A stretch of DNA of 64,000 nucleotides from Streptomyces pactum (GTDB lineage: Bacteria > Actinomycetota > Actinomycetes > Streptomycetales > Streptomycetaceae). The notes under the pieces were generated by a model, which worked only from the letters and a program-made list of their open reading frames with translations, searched no databases and had not been told where the DNA came from. Shown piece by piece: positions 51,154 through 60,968 of this stretch. The translations under genes and the position numbers were made by a program. The stretch lies in contig NZ_JACYXC010000002.1 in assembly GCF_016031615.1 (NCBI RefSeq), forward strand, positions 310,001 to 374,000, written 5' to 3'. The first letter of the stretch is position 1; the number at the start of each line of letters is the position of its first letter.

Positions 51154-51913
51154 GCGGGCCCACGGCCGCCCGCCCCGGCGGGACGTGCGGACCGACGGGC
51201 CGAGGGGATGTGGGGCCCGGCGGAACATGCGGCCGGGGGTGCTCGCCCGCTGTGCCGGGGCGTGGCGGCCTGCGCCAGTCCGCCCGCTCCGGCCCGGCGA
51301 CTCGTCCCTCGGCGGGACCGGCACCGGCCCCCGGCCACGGACCGGCACCCGGGCCGCCGCCCGGACCGGTGCCGGGCGCCGGCTCACCGGCCACGGCAGC
51401 CACGGGGAACCGGTCGCCGCCGGCCACTACCGCCGGTGGTGGCGGAGCCGGGCACCGCGCTGCCGGACCCCGCTGCGCCGCGGCGTCCCGATGCCACGGG
51501 GCGGACGGAGAAGGGGAATTGAGTCGCGCGCCGGTGCGGGCGTGTGACGGTGACCGCCCGAGGCGGGCCAAGGGCTCGCCGTCCTCCGAGGCCGGCCAGG
51601 GACCCTGCCACGGAGGCGTCGCCGAGGTCGACCGGCCCGGGCCGCCCCGGAGGTCCGGGTCACGGACGTGCTCCCCGGCGTCCTCTCCATCATCCACCTC
51701 GGGACGGGCGCCCCTGCCATCGGCGCCGGCTCCGCGTGCCAGCTCCCCGCGCCGGCTCCCCGGCCGCGGCGGCCGGCCGGCGGCCGCCCGGCCGTTCGCC
51801 GCGATGGTGCCGGAGCTGTGCCCGGCGGCCGTCCTGGCCCCGACCCGCGGGCGCCGGCGACACGCCTGCCCCGGGCAGCCGCCGGCGGTGCGGCCGCCGC
51901 CGGCCCGCAGGTC
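51154..51913. other. Non-coding region of about 760 bases
   Basis: No credible gene on either strand. Open frames are shadows rich in Arg, Pro, Gly and Ala with no recognisable motif. It separates the monooxygenase and the convergent ASCH gene. I see no repeat or regulatory signal worth naming. Confidence 0.45.
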
Positions 51914-52333
51914 TCAGACCGTGTCCACCAGCCGGAACCGCTGGGCCAGCACCAGGGTGTCGTCATCGACGGTGAAATCGGGGTCGCCCAACTCCGCGCG
52001 CAGCTCGGGGCTGTGCCAGAAGGTCTCGTGCCCGGCCCGCCACTCGGCCACCGACGTGTCGCCCTCCCCCTCGTCGAGGGCGTGCCGCAGGTCGACGTCG
52101 CCGAGCCGGACCACCCGGACCTCGGTCATCTCGATCACCGCGACCCGCCGCCCGTCGGAATCGACCACGGCCTGCCGTTGACCGACCTCGGGAAACGGCT
52201 CACCCGCACGCTCGTATCCCAGTACCAGCGCGGAGGTGGCGGTCTTGGCCCCGGACAGGATCGCGGCGACCAACCGGTCCCGCAGCGGCCCGGGGAAGGC
52301 GAACTCCGCCACCGGGAGATCATCGAGCGTCAT
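51914..52333 (-). CDS. ASCH-domain protein
   Basis: A 139-residue protein. FAFPGPLRDRLVAAILSGAKTATS is the opening of the ASCH fold with the GxKxxT-like motif (SGAKTATS). GQRQAVVDSDGRRVAVIEMTEV supplies the beta-barrel and WRAGHETFW the end of the domain. ASCH proteins resemble PUA domains and bind RNA; some hydrolyse N4-acetylcytidine. The ATG at 52333 is clear. It is a single gene. Confidence 0.85.
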   Translation of the reverse strand: MTLDDLPVAEFAFPGPLRDRLVAAILSGAKTATSALVLGYERAGEPFPEVGQRQAVVDSDGRRVAVIEMTEVRVVRLGDVDLRHALDEGEGDTSVAEWRAGHETFWHSPELRAELGDPDFTVDDDTLVLAQRFRLVDTV

Positions 52334-52828
52334 GCCGCGCAGGCTACCGCCCGGGAGGCCGCGACGCCCACGCCGCGGTCACCGCAACCCGCCGGCCGCA
52401 CCGCCGTGGCCGCACCCTCGTAGCCGTACCGGCCGGGGCCGGTACCGCGGCGGGCGGACGATCCCCCGGCCCGTCCCGGCCCGCCCGGCCCCGCGGCGAC
52501 CGCGGTCACGGCCGCGGCGGGCCCCACCCCGGTCCGTCGGCGCCGGCCCGGTCCTGGGATCATCTGGCGTGAGTCCCCCCTGCCGCGGGCCACGAAGATC
52601 AGGAAGACTGCACAGGTCCGGCACCCCGGAGCACCGGACGTGCGACGGCAGGCGGTGACATGCCCGGCGTGCCCGCGCGGTACACGGGCGCCGCCGCCCT
52701 GCGGGACGCCTCCGGGACCACGCCGGCTCCCCGTGCCGGCCACCGGCGGCCCACCCCCAGTCACCGGGGGAGGGCCGCCGGCCCGGCCGGCCCGTCCCCG
52801 CCCCTGGAACAGACCGGAAAGTGACGCC
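52334..52828. other. Intergenic region upstream of the deaminase-like gene
   Basis: About 495 bases without a supported gene. A less GC-rich part at about 52585-52620 (gaagatcaggaagactgcac) is the most promoter-like element. Confidence 0.4.
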
Positions 52829-53776
52829 GTGAGAGACCTCCGCCTGCTGCCCAAGGCCCATCTCCACACCCACCTGGAGAGTACGGTCCGCCCCGCCACG
52901 ATCCGGGAGCTGGGCGGTGAGCCACCGGTCCAGGACCGGCCGTTCACCAGTTTCCGGGAGTTCGCCGACCAGCGGGCCCGGGTACGCGGGCTGCTCCGCG
53001 AGCCCGGACACTTCCGCCGGATCGCCGAGGAGTTCTGCCAGGACGAAGCGGCCCAGGGCGTCCGCTACGCGGAGGTCACCTTCACCGCGGCGTCCCACGG
53101 CGAGCGCCTGGGCGATCCGTTGATGCCGCTGGAAGCGGTGCTGGAGGGCCTGGCCGCCGGAGCCGAGCGGTACGGCATCCGGACCCGGGTGATCCTCGAC
53201 CACTCCCGCCGGCGCTCCGTCGAACGGCTGTGGCACAGCCTCCGCCTCGCCGACCGGTACCCGCAGGTGGTCGCCCTCGGCCTGGCGGGGGACGAGGCCT
53301 ACCCGGCCGCCCCCTTCGCCGAGGTGCTCCAGGCCGCCCGCGAGGCGGGGCTCCACCTGGTGCACCACGCGGGGGAGACGGCCGGGCCGGCGAGCATCCG
53401 GGAAGTGCTGACGGTCGGGCACGCGGAGCGGATCGGCCACGGCATCCGGGTGCTGGACGACCCGGATCTGGTCGCCGAACTGCGCCGGCGCCGGGTGCCG
53501 CTGGAGGTCTGCCCGTTCTCCAACGTGCTGCTCGGGCTGGTGCCCTCGCCGGCCGAACACCCGCTGCGGCGCCTGGTCGAAGCCGGTCTGGTGGTCACCC
53601 TGAACACCGACGGGGAGACCGACCTGGCCGCGGAGTACCGGCGCGCCCGGGAGATCCACGGCTTCGACGACGCCGAGCTGGCCGGCCTGGCCCGGGCCTC
53701 GGTCGAGGCCGGCTTCGCGCCGGACGAGCTGAAGACCCGCATCCACGCCGAGATCGACCGGTGGCTGGACAGCTGA
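52829..53776 (+). CDS. Adenosine/adenine deaminase-family amidohydrolase
   Basis: A 315-residue barrel enzyme. The zinc motif is KAHLHTHLE (H13 and H15, with Glu instead of the usual Asp-Gly). The catalytic motif LVHHAGETAGPASI and the HGIRV loop are present. The C-terminal motif, usually SLNTDDP, is TLNTDGE here, so the second aspartate that contacts the purine ring is missing. The enzyme likely deaminates a purine-like compound but may not use adenosine. GTG at 52829 follows GGAAAG and gives the family-length N-terminus. Confidence 0.83.
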   Translation: MRDLRLLPKAHLHTHLESTVRPATIRELGGEPPVQDRPFTSFREFADQRARVRGLLREPGHFRRIAEEFCQDEAAQGVRYAEVTFTAASHGERLGDPLMPLEAVLEGLAAGAERYGIRTRVILDHSRRRSVERLWHSLRLADRYPQVVALGLAGDEAYPAAPFAEVLQAAREAGLHLVHHAGETAGPASIREVLTVGHAERIGHGIRVLDDPDLVAELRRRRVPLEVCPFSNVLLGLVPSPAEHPLRRLVEAGLVVTLNTDGETDLAAEYRRAREIHGFDDAELAGLARASVEAGFAPDELKTRIHAEIDRWLDS

Positions 53777-53887
53777 CGAGCACGCCGCCGCCGTCGCACC
53801 GCACCGGCAGGAGGGGCGGTGGCGGGAACGGAACCCCCGACGACCGGACCCGCTCCCGCACCCACCCGAACGCGGCGGAACGCCCCA

Positions 53888-53953
53888 CCGGTGCGCCGGG
53901 GCCCGTCCGCCGGTGGGCCGGGGCCCGTCCACCGGTGGGCCGGGGCCCGTCCA
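53888..53953. repeat. Three 22-base tandem repeats
   Basis: The unit CCGGTGGGCCGGGGCCCGTC plus two bases occurs at 53888-53909, 53910-53931 and 53932-53953, with one or two changes in the first. A further partial copy is near 54010-54035. It lies between the convergent deaminase-like and ABC genes (53777-54124), which hold no gene. Confidence 0.85.
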
Positions 53954-54124
53954 CCGGGCCCCCGCCGCCCCGCCCCCGCACCCGCACCCGTCGCCCCCGC
54001 AGCCATCCGCCGCTGTGCCGGGGCCCGTCCACCGGGCCCCCCGCCTCCGTCGCCCCCCGCCCCCCGCCCCCGTCGCCCCCCGTACCCGCCGGGCCGGCGG
54101 GACCGTCCGCCGGCCCGCCGGTGC

Positions 54125-55840
54125 TCACCCGTCGGCCGAGGGAGCCAGGGACAGGTCCCAGAAGTCGGCGTAGCGGCCGCCCCGGCGCAGCAGTTCCTGG
54201 TGGGTGCCGTCCTCGACGACACGGCCGGAGTCGAGGAAGACGATGCGGTCGGCGTGCTGGACGGTGCGCATCCGGTGCGCCACCATCACCACCGTCCGCC
54301 CCGCCATCAGACGCTCGACACCGGCGTGCACGGCCGCCTCACCCACCGGGTCCAGCGCGGAGGTGACCTCGTCCAGCAGCACGATCGGCGCGTCCTTCAG
54401 CAGGGCGCGGGCGATCGAGACCCGCTGGCGCTCGCCACCCGACAGACGCGCTCCGCCCTCGCCGACGCGCGTCGCCCACCCCTCGGGCAGCCGCTCGACC
54501 ACCTCGTCCAGGCGGGCCGCGGCCGCGGCCGCCCGCACCTCGGCGCCGGTCGCACCGGGACGGCCCAGGCGCACGTTCTCCTCGATGGTGCCGTCGAAGA
54601 GGTACACGTCCTGGAAGACGATGGCGAAGTGCGCCATCAGCTCCGGCGTGCCGATCTCGCGGACGTCCGCCCCGCCGACCCGGACCGCGCCCCCGTCCAC
54701 GTCGTGGAACCGGGCGAGCAGGTGCAGCAGGGTGGTCTTGCCCGCACCCGACGGCCCGACCACGGCGAGCCGCTGCCCCTGCGGAACGGACAGCGAGAGG
54801 CCGTCGAACACGGTGCGCCCGCCGCGGCGGAAGGTGACCGACGCGAACTCCACGCCGTGGCCGGCGGGCCGTACCGGGCGGGCCGCCTGGGGCAGCGGCT
54901 CGGTGCGCAGCACCGCGTCCAGCCGGGCCAGTTCACCCCGTGCGCCGCGCAGCTTGCCGCCCAGCTCCGCCAGCGACAGCAGCGGGTCCGCGCACCGGGC
55001 GGCCAGCACCAGGACCGTCAGCAGCTCCGCGGCCCCGACGTCACCGTCGAGGGCCAGGTACGCGCCCAGCGCCAGCACGGCGGTGAACACCGCCTGCACG
55101 GTCAGCGTCAGCCCCAGCGCACCGGGCAGCGTGGACAGCGTGGAGCGGCGCGCGGCGCGCCGGACCTGCCGCAGGGCGTCGTCCAGCAGCCCGAAACGCT
55201 CGGTGGTCCGGCCGCCGGCGCGCAGCACCGGCTGGGCCCGCAGGTATTCGACGACCCGGCCGGTGGCCTCGCGGTCACGTGCGGCGCGCTCGGCGTCCTC
55301 GGCGGCCGTCGCCCGCGCGGTCAGCACCTGGATCACCGCCACCAGGGGGACCGCGGCCAGCGCGACCAGCCCCAGCCGCCAGTCACAGGCGAGGATCACG
55401 GCGACGATCGTCAGCGGCGTCACGGCTGCGGAGACGAACGGTGCCAGCAGGTGCGCGATCACACTCATCGCCTGGAGCACCCCCTGACCGGCCAGCGCGG
55501 ACACCTCGCCGACTCGGGCGGGGCCGAACCAGCCGATCGGCAGCCGGGCCAGATGGTCCCCCAGGCGGTGGTACACCCCGCGCAGCAGCGCGGTCCCGAC
55601 GCGGAATCCCGACAGGTCGCCGAGGTACCGCAGCACGGCGAAGGCCGCCACCGCGGCCCCGAACGCGCCCAGCCACGGCCAGGCGTCCTCGGGCGTGTCG
55701 CCGAGCAGTTCCCGCAGCACGGGCACCAGCAGCGCGTAGGACAGGCCCTCGACGACCGCGGCCGCCGTCATCAGTGCGAGGGTGCGGCGCAGCGGGCGGG
55801 AGTACCGGTGGCCCAGTACGGACAGCAGTACGCGGATCAT
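54125..55840 (-). CDS. ABC half-transporter, membrane plus ATPase domain
   Basis: A 571-residue ABC exporter-fold half transporter. Six helices (residues about 15-300) precede the nucleotide-binding domain: Walker A VGPSGAGKTT, signature LSGGERQRVSI, Walker B IVLLDEVTSALD and the H-loop VAHRMRT. It follows the second half-transporter gene on the same strand. Heterodimers of this type export or import siderophores (IrtAB-like) or drugs. The ATG at 55840 has GGAG upstream; a 280-base gap to the partner gene has no supported gene. Confidence 0.9.
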   Translation of the reverse strand: MIRVLLSVLGHRYSRPLRRTLALMTAAAVVEGLSYALLVPVLRELLGDTPEDAWPWLGAFGAAVAAFAVLRYLGDLSGFRVGTALLRGVYHRLGDHLARLPIGWFGPARVGEVSALAGQGVLQAMSVIAHLLAPFVSAAVTPLTIVAVILACDWRLGLVALAAVPLVAVIQVLTARATAAEDAERAARDREATGRVVEYLRAQPVLRAGGRTTERFGLLDDALRQVRRAARRSTLSTLPGALGLTLTVQAVFTAVLALGAYLALDGDVGAAELLTVLVLAARCADPLLSLAELGGKLRGARGELARLDAVLRTEPLPQAARPVRPAGHGVEFASVTFRRGGRTVFDGLSLSVPQGQRLAVVGPSGAGKTTLLHLLARFHDVDGGAVRVGGADVREIGTPELMAHFAIVFQDVYLFDGTIEENVRLGRPGATGAEVRAAAAAARLDEVVERLPEGWATRVGEGGARLSGGERQRVSIARALLKDAPIVLLDEVTSALDPVGEAAVHAGVERLMAGRTVVMVAHRMRTVQHADRIVFLDSGRVVEDGTHQELLRRGGRYADFWDLSLAPSADG

Positions 55841-56120
55841 CGTGGGTCGTCTCCTTGCCGTGCGCCCTGGGGCCGGCGCACGAAGATCTGGTCGTACGGG
55901 GCGGCGGCGAGCGCCCCTCCGCGGGCGGCCGGCCACCGGCGTCCCGTTCCCGGTGCGCCCCGGCCGGCGGGGCGGAGCCGGGCGGGCCGCGGACGGACCG
56001 TTCCCGGGGAGCCGGCCGCGCCGCTGCGCCGGAGGCGTCCGGCGCCCCGTCCCGCCCGCGGCGTCGCCATGCCCCGCGCCGGCCCGGAGGCGCGGCCCAC
56101 CGGGCGGACCTGACCTTGCG

Positions 56121-57953
56121 TCAGCACCGCCGCTCACCTTCCCCCGAGGGGTCCGCGGTGTGCCGGGAGTGCCACAGACCGGCGAGCCTGCCACCGGCGT
56201 CGAGCAGGTCGGCGGGCCGGCCCTGTTCGACGATCACCCCGTCCTCCAGCACCGCGACGGTGTCGGCGCCGGCGATGGTCTCCGGGCGGTGGGCGATGAC
56301 CAGGACCGTCCGGTCCCCGCGCAGCGTCTCCAGGGCCCGGCGCACCGCCCGTTCGGTGTGCGGGTCGGCGAAGGACGTCGCCTCGTCGAGCACCAGGACG
56401 GGAGCCTCGGACAGCAGCGCGCGGGCGAGCGCGACCCGCTGCGCCTCACCGCCCGACAGCCGGGCCTCCTCGCCCAGGACCGTCTCGTAGCCGTGCGGGA
56501 GTTCGGTGACGCGGTCGTGGATGCCGGCCAGCCGGGCGGCACGCACCACCTCCTCCCGGTCCGCGTCCGGCACCGCCAGCGCGATGTTCTCCGCGACCGA
56601 GGCACGCAGCAGCCGGACGTCCTGGAACACGAAGGAGACGTGCCGGTACAGCTCCCGGCCGCCCAGCCGGCGCAGATCGACGCCACCGAGCCGGACCGTG
56701 CCGTCGGTGGGGTCGAAGAACCGCGGCAGCAGTTGCACCAGGGTGGACTTGCCGCTCCCCGACGGGCCGACGAGCGCGGTGACCGTGCCGGGTTCCAGCA
56801 CCAGGTCGATGCCGCGCAGCACCTCGCGGCCGGGTTCGTAGGCGAAGCGGACGCCGCGCAGCTCCACCCGGTGGCCGTTCGGGGCGACCGGGTGTTCCGG
56901 TTCCGCGAGCGGCGGCACGGCGAGCACCTCCCGGATCCGGGCGGCCGCGCGACGGGCGGCCTGCACCTCGTCGAAACCGTGCCCGAGCGCCGCCACCGGG
57001 GCGGTCAGCCCCAGCCCCAGCAGCAGGAACGGCAGCAGATCGGCCGCGGCCATCCCGCCGCCGGTGATCAGCGCCGTGCCGCCGGTGGCCACGGTGAGGA
57101 GGACGAACGGGGGTGAGAGGAGCAGTTGCATCGCGGCGGCGATCGGGGAGATCCCGTGCACCCAGCGGCGGAAGACGGCGACGAAGTCGTCGGCGGCGTC
57201 GCGGAACTCGCGGTGGGCGCTCTCGCCCCCGCCGAAGGCCTTGACCACCGCGATGCCCTGGACGAACTCCACGGCGGAGCCGGCGATCCGCGCCATCGCC
57301 GCGTCGAAGTCGGCCTGCTCGCGCAGCCGGGCCGGGGTCATCATCAGCGGGACCAGCGCCACCGCCGCGACCACCGGGACCAGGGTGATCAGCGTCAGCC
57401 GCCAGTCCACGGTGAACAGGTAGACCAGCGACACCAGCGGGACGACGAAGGCGGAGACCAGCTCGCCGGGGGTGTGGGCGATGAGCGGGTGCACGGCGCC
57501 GACGTCCTCGCCCACCAGCTTGGCCAGTTCACCGCCGCGGCGGCGGGAGAGCCAGCCGATCGGCACCCGCCCTAGGTGGGCGGCGAGCCGCCGGCGGAGG
57601 GCCAGCTGGACCTCCGCGTCGAGCAGGTGGCCGACCGCCGCCGCGGCGCCGGTGCACAGCAGCCGGACGGCCAGGCCGGCCGCGCCGGCGACCACGGTGA
57701 GCCGGACGTTGCCGTGATCGACGGGTCCGGGCGCGAGCAGGGTGCGGCCCAGCTCGACGACCGCCAGCAGCGGCGCCAGTCCGGCCACCGCGCCGACGAC
57801 CTGGAGGACGACCACGGTCGCGAAGCGTCCCGCGTAGGGGCGCAGCAGCGCTGCCGTGCCGTGCCCCTCGGAGGCGTCCGCAGGGGCGGAACCGGTGTTC
57901 CGCGGTGGCCGGGTGGCCTGGTGTCTCGCCTCGGCGAGCTCGGTGGGGGTCAT
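56121..57953 (-). CDS. ABC half-transporter, first of a pair
   Basis: A 610-residue half transporter of the same plan. Walker A is VGPSGSGKST, the signature LSGGEAQRVALA, Walker B LVLDEATSFADP and the H-loop VIAHRPET. The membrane domain starts near residue 36. DEATSFADP, with FADP, and the IrtB-like sequence pattern fit siderophore-type half transporters. The ATG at 57953 has GAGAGG upstream. It diverges from a TetR gene with twin operators in between, so the pair is probably inducible. Confidence 0.9.
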   Translation of the reverse strand: MTPTELAEARHQATRPPRNTGSAPADASEGHGTAALLRPYAGRFATVVVLQVVGAVAGLAPLLAVVELGRTLLAPGPVDHGNVRLTVVAGAAGLAVRLLCTGAAAAVGHLLDAEVQLALRRRLAAHLGRVPIGWLSRRRGGELAKLVGEDVGAVHPLIAHTPGELVSAFVVPLVSLVYLFTVDWRLTLITLVPVVAAVALVPLMMTPARLREQADFDAAMARIAGSAVEFVQGIAVVKAFGGGESAHREFRDAADDFVAVFRRWVHGISPIAAAMQLLLSPPFVLLTVATGGTALITGGGMAAADLLPFLLLGLGLTAPVAALGHGFDEVQAARRAAARIREVLAVPPLAEPEHPVAPNGHRVELRGVRFAYEPGREVLRGIDLVLEPGTVTALVGPSGSGKSTLVQLLPRFFDPTDGTVRLGGVDLRRLGGRELYRHVSFVFQDVRLLRASVAENIALAVPDADREEVVRAARLAGIHDRVTELPHGYETVLGEEARLSGGEAQRVALARALLSEAPVLVLDEATSFADPHTERAVRRALETLRGDRTVLVIAHRPETIAGADTVAVLEDGVIVEQGRPADLLDAGGRLAGLWHSRHTADPSGEGERRC

Positions 57954-58187
57954 CGTCCTCTCGTCTTCGTCGATCCCGTGGGGGAGTGGGGCGCGGGCCG
58001 GCGGGCCACCGGGGAGCCGGGCCGCCGGCCCGGGGCGCCGGTGGCCGCCGAGGGTGGACCGGCCGGGCACGGGCACAGCACCCGCGACCGGCACCGGCCC
58101 GCCACGTCCCTGAACCCCGGCCTCCAGGGCGCTCGGGCGGTGGTCAGCGGGGCCGCGGGCGTCACGCCCGCACGCCACCCTCCGAAT

Positions 58188-58231
58188 TCTTACGTCGTAA
58201 GAGTCGCCTCGACGCTATATTTACGCCGTAA
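58188..58231. promoter_or_regulatory. Twin TetR operators TTAC-N3-GTAA
   Basis: TCTTACGTCGTAAGA (58188-58202) and TTACGCCGTAA (58221-58231, extending imperfectly on both sides) have centres 31 bases apart between the divergent ABC pair and tetR gene. Confidence 0.75.
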
Positions 58232-58280
58232 GAATCGTCAACCCGGAACGCGAGGCGTCCGGTGCGGAGGGAGCGGCGCC

Positions 58281-58916
58281 ATGGCGGCCAACAGGTCCCG
58301 CGGGCAGCGCGCGGGGCTCACCCGGCAGGCGGTCCTGGAGGCAGCCCTGCGGCTCGTCGACCGGGAGGGGATGAAGGCCCTGTCGATGCGCCGGCTCGGT
58401 GCCGAACTGGGAGTGGAGGCGATGACCCTCTACCACCACGTGCCGCACAAGAGCGCCCTGCTGGACGGGATGATCGAACTGGTCGTCGCGGAGGCCGTAC
58501 CGACCCGGTTCGGCGCGGCCACCTGGCGGCAGGACCTGAGCGCCTACGCCCACGCGCTGATGACCGCGCTCGACGCGCACCCGCACGCCGTACCGCTGCT
58601 GCTGTCCCGGCCCGCCCTGACGCCCCGCAACCTGCGGACCATGGAGGCGGTGATCGGGATGCTGTGCGAGGCAGGCTTCCCGCTGTCCAGAACCCTGGAC
58701 GTCCTGTACTCCCTGACCAGCTTCGTCGTCGGCCACGCCGCCGCCGAGGCGGGCAGCGTCGACGGCGCCGGTGCCCTGGCCGAGCTGGACGCGGACACCT
58801 ACCCGCTGCTGGTCGGCGCGGCCCGAATGGCGGGCGAGGACGCGGGCCGGGCGCGCTTCGACTTCGCCCTCGACGCGCTGCTGGGGGGCTTCGAGAGGGA
58901 ACTCGGGCACGGCTGA
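58281..58916 (+). CDS. TetR-family regulator of the ABC pair
   Basis: A 211-residue regulator of the TetR class with the TetR_C-type ligand domain. The helix-turn-helix is AALRLVDREGMKALSMRRLG then AELGVEAMTLYHHVPHKSAL, as in tetracycline repressor. The ATG at 58281 follows GGAGGGAG. The twin palindromes upstream and the divergent transporter genes suggest repression of export until a ligand binds. Confidence 0.9.
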   Translation: MAANRSRGQRAGLTRQAVLEAALRLVDREGMKALSMRRLGAELGVEAMTLYHHVPHKSALLDGMIELVVAEAVPTRFGAATWRQDLSAYAHALMTALDAHPHAVPLLLSRPALTPRNLRTMEAVIGMLCEAGFPLSRTLDVLYSLTSFVVGHAAAEAGSVDGAGALAELDADTYPLLVGAARMAGEDAGRARFDFALDALLGGFERELGHG

Positions 58917-59037
58917 CGGCCCGGTCCGGCCGTACGGCACGGCCGGTGCAACCACGGACCACCTGCTCGGCGCCCATCGGCCCCGGGCCCCGCGCCGACG
59001 CACCCGCCCGCCTCCGTGCGCCGGGCCCCCGGACGGG

Positions 59038-59808
59038 CTACCCCGGCGGGGACACCGGGCGGCGGTGGGCCGGCGCGGACGCCCGGCCCGTGCCGGTCCC
59101 GCGGGCCGAACGCGGTTCCACGGACCCCGGCCCGCCCGTGGGCCGAGGCGGCGGATTCAGGTGCAGCCAGGCGGTGAGCGCCGCCTGCAGATCGACCACG
59201 TCCCGGTACTCCAGCTCCTCGCCGACCGGCCCGGCGTACAGACGGACGGCACGCCCGGTCACCTGGTAGCCCACCCGCCCGTACGAGCGGACGGTCCGTC
59301 CGTTCGCCAGGTCACTCAGCAGGGCGGTGGCGCGGGACGGCGCGGACGCCACCCCGGTCCCCGGCCGGGGACGAGGCGCGGTCGCCGCGGGCGGTGGCTT
59401 GGCCGGCAGCCCGAGGGCCAGGTAGAAGGCCCGGATCGCCTCCTCCAGCGGCCGCGGGGTGCCCGGGGCGGCATCGGCGAACGCCGCGAGCAGCCCGGGG
59501 TCCGGAGCCGGAGCGTTCTCGCCGTACGGCCGCGCGTGCAGGGGCGGTTCGGTGTGGTCCAGACACACGGTCACCGGCGGGATGAGCACCTCGGTGAAGG
59601 CCGCGCGACGGCTGTCGGCGTACAGCGACCGCAGGTGCGACACCTGGGCGTGGACCGGGTTCTCCCCGTGCGGCACCTTCGGGCGGTACACCTTGGCCTT
59701 CCGCCCGTAGGCGCCCCGGGCCCGATGCAGCACCCCGCCCTCCGTGACGAGCGCGGTGACCTGCCGCTCGCCGTTCCCCAGCCGGAACCCGATCACCCTC
59801 GTCGCCAA
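59038..59808 (-). CDS. Hypothetical protein
   Basis: A 256-residue protein that I do not recognise. The N-terminus is ordered (VIGFRLGNGERQVTALVTEG), and the middle has TVCLDHTEPPLHARPYGENA. A central part (EEAIRAFYLALGLP) and a C-terminal SYGRVGYQVTGRAVRLYAGP may be folded, separated by Pro/Ala-rich linkers. TTG at 59808 with GGGAGGGG upstream or GTG at 59799 may be the start. No signal peptide or helix is seen. It is convergent with the tetR gene. Confidence 0.6.
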   Translation of the reverse strand: MATRVIGFRLGNGERQVTALVTEGGVLHRARGAYGRKAKVYRPKVPHGENPVHAQVSHLRSLYADSRRAAFTEVLIPPVTVCLDHTEPPLHARPYGENAPAPDPGLLAAFADAAPGTPRPLEEAIRAFYLALGLPAKPPPAATAPRPRPGTGVASAPSRATALLSDLANGRTVRSYGRVGYQVTGRAVRLYAGPVGEELEYRDVVDLQAALTAWLHLNPPPRPTGGPGSVEPRSARGTGTGRASAPAHRRPVSPPG

Positions 59809-60209
59809 GACCCCTCCCCGGGATACGCCGGTGGACCGACGCTACCGGGGACACGCGCTCCCCGAGGCGGTTTCACCGGATCGCCCCCGTGGCCATGGGC
59901 GGGCCGCGCGTGACCGCACGTGACCCTCGTGACCGCCCGGACGAGGTCGCCGGAACGCCCGCACGTGGTCGGCGGCCGCAGGCCCTGCGCGGGAGACCGT
60001 GCCCCGCCGGCCGGCTCGCCGGGACGGGAGCGGACGGCGGCCGGAGCGGCCGGGCGCCGGGGTGCCGTCGCCATGAGCCGACCTGGCGGCCCGTCATGTC
60101 GGCGAACCCGCCGGTCACGCTCCGGCCGGCCGCGCCGTCATGGGCTGTCCCTCGGACCATCCGGTCGGCGGGCGGAGAGCGCCGGCGTGACGTACCCGGT
60201 GAGGGGCGG
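59809..60209. other. Non-coding region between the hypothetical and GNAT genes
   Basis: About 400 bases without a supported gene. A short unit cgtgaccgc is repeated near 59907-59936; otherwise nothing is evident. Confidence 0.4.
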
Positions 60210-60758
60210 TCAGGTGCCGGCCGCCGGCCGGTCGACGCGGTAGAGGTAATGGGTCCGGTCGTCGACCGGGTTGTCCGGCTCCAGGTCCCCGACCCCGACC
60301 CGGCGCAGCCCTGCCCGTTCGAGCGCCCGCCAGGAAGGGCGGTTGGCCGCCACCACCGGGACGAGAACGCACGGGGCGCCCGGGTGCTCGACCCAGGTGC
60401 GCCCGATGACGGAGCGGATCACCGCCGTCCCGATGCCCCGGCCGGTCAGGCGGGGATCGCCGATCAGGTAGTCGACGGTCATCGCCCCGTCGGGCACGGG
60501 GACGACGGCCGCGAGCTCGGCCAGGTAATCGGGGTAGTCGCACAGGCGGGAACGCTGTACGAGACCGACCGGACGGTCTTCGAGGAACGCGAGGAGGTCC
60601 TCCGAGGGCTCCTCGCCCCGCGCTGCGGGACCGAAGTCGCGCGCCACCGCTTCCGCCGTGGTCTCGTGATTCCACCAACGCTTCACATGGGGCTCTCGGA
60701 GCCACCTGCGCAGCAGCGGGAAGTCCTGTTCCCCGACCCGACGCAAGGTTATGTTCAT
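60210..60758 (-). CDS. AAC(6')-type GNAT acetyltransferase
   Basis: A 182-residue acetyltransferase. The order FPLLRRWLREPHVKRWWNHE followed by SRLCDYPDYLAELAAVVPVPDGAMTVDYLI and GRGIGTAVIRSVI recalls the AAC(6') subgroup (aminoglycoside 6'-N-acetyltransferases) and siderophore acetylases. The acetyl-CoA loop is DPRLTGRGIG. The final motif ANRPSWRALERAGLRRV is present. The ATG at 60758 is the start. Drug resistance is not shown; a natural amine substrate is equally likely. Confidence 0.82.
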   Translation of the reverse strand: MNITLRRVGEQDFPLLRRWLREPHVKRWWNHETTAEAVARDFGPAARGEEPSEDLLAFLEDRPVGLVQRSRLCDYPDYLAELAAVVPVPDGAMTVDYLIGDPRLTGRGIGTAVIRSVIGRTWVEHPGAPCVLVPVVAANRPSWRALERAGLRRVGVGDLEPDNPVDDRTHYLYRVDRPAAGT

Positions 60759-60968
60759 GCAACCGCTCCCGACTGCGCACGTTTCCTCTGAGCCTATGCG
60801 CCGCGCAGCCCGGCTCTTCGAAGACATCCGCCCGGCGACGTGCCGGCCCCGGCCGTCGACGAGTGGCCGTGACCGGGCGGTTGGGGACGGGAAGCACGGC
60901 GGTCGCCACCATGGCCGACGACGGCACCGCGTGGTGTCGCCGCGCTCGGCCCCGACGGATGCGCACCC

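Noticed and set aside
51154..51913. Possible small genes in a 760-base gap
   Set aside because: All frames are low-complexity and overlapping; no motif, ribosome site or codon evidence separates one from chance.
53888..54035. CRISPR array
   Set aside because: The repeats are directly adjacent with no spacers, and there are no cas genes.
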